This document shows, piece after piece, positions 63,920-64,000 of a DNA stretch of 64,000 nt. Below the pieces are notes generated by a model. The model made no database searches and was not told the origin of the DNA. It worked only from the letters and a program-made list of their open reading frames with translations. The stretch is from SIG440 sp045586925. Lineage in GTDB: Bacteria > Bacillota > Clostridia > Monoglobales > Monoglobaceae. Every line of letters begins with the position of its first letter. The first letter of the stretch is position 1. The position numbers and the translations under genes were made by a program. The DNA is taken from contig JAZNBG010000015.1 of assembly GCA_045586925.1 (NCBI GenBank), forward strand, positions 1-64,000, in the 5' to 3' direction.

Positions 63920-64000
63920 AAAAGAAAAATTTAAGTTTTTAGAAAAAAATACTAGGTAAAAGTCAAGAGAGATTAATAATACCTCAGAGTATGATATCAA

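Overview
The window looks like a chromosome segment of a spore-forming, moderately AT-rich member of the Clostridia (Firmicutes), probably a gut or rumen plant-fibre degrader. Reasons: yabP, yabQ and a pdaB-like deacetylase (sporulation), two S-layer-homology proteins, strong AGGAGG-type ribosome binding sites, frequent GTG/TTG starts, sigma-A promoters of TTGACA-17-TATAAT type, and a large set of pectin/uronide and arabinan genes. No rRNA, complete tRNA, CRISPR array or transposase was seen.

Layout. 1-11036: a pectin/uronate block: tail of a sugar ABC permease, a GH88 hydrolase, a KduI fused to a sugar-binding-like domain, a KduD-like dehydrogenase, an EamA transporter, two SGNH esterases, 5-formyl-THF cyclo-ligase and three tandem GH88 paralogs. 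11085-11729: a promoter-driven structured RNA candidate and non-coding sequence. 11730-14978: GH28-like gene with an AAC(3)-type acetyltransferase, divergent from a LacI regulator. 14965-18515: folT-folC behind a THF riboswitch, then rsmD-coaD and a coiled-coil gene. 18516-19849: repeats, another structured RNA candidate and a MecA-family adaptor. 20078-26521: aminotransferase, Gfo/Idh/MocA oxidoreductase, class II aldolase, GH51 arabinofuranosidase and aldose epimerase. 26636-31490: yabP-yabQ-divIC-S1 protein, NfeD-SPFH, yebC and a deacetylase. 31627-33157: DUF624 and PH-domain genes behind a riboswitch-like leader. 33268-41593: an epimerase-like protein, two divergent SLH proteins and a large unclassified glycoside-hydrolase-like protein. 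41640-42464: a compact type I toxin-antitoxin-like locus followed by a second standalone RNA candidate and a run of large hairpins. 42465-58639: housekeeping (ABC-F, rnhA, nifS-iscU-mnmA, pcrA, hslO, proA, small alarmone synthetase and others). 58762-63919: a hairpin array, a tRNA 3' end, then a roughly 4.6 kb AT-rich island bounded by about 280-bp direct repeats and carrying a DUF4143 ATPase, HicA, HicB, an unknown gene and a truncated HicB.

How the genes fit together. GH88 enzymes release unsaturated uronic acids from oligosaccharides; KduI and the KduD-like enzyme then convert 5-keto-4-deoxyuronate toward 2-keto-3-deoxygluconate. The SGNH proteins probably remove acetyl groups from pectin, while GH51 and the aldose epimerase handle arabinose side chains. 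Folate uptake and polyglutamylation are placed under direct folate control by the riboswitch.

The most interesting unexplained items are RNA-level: (i) the type I toxin-antitoxin-like locus at 41670-41982, (ii) the leader with mutually exclusive terminator and antiterminator at 32961-33157, and (iii) standalone promoter-plus-hairpin RNA units at 11085-11364 and 42030-42231. In all three structured RNAs (ii, iii) the closing stem begins at the predicted transcription start. The KduI fusion that keeps a perfect internal ribosome binding site is the most interesting protein-level item. All calls come from reading the sequence; no database search was run.
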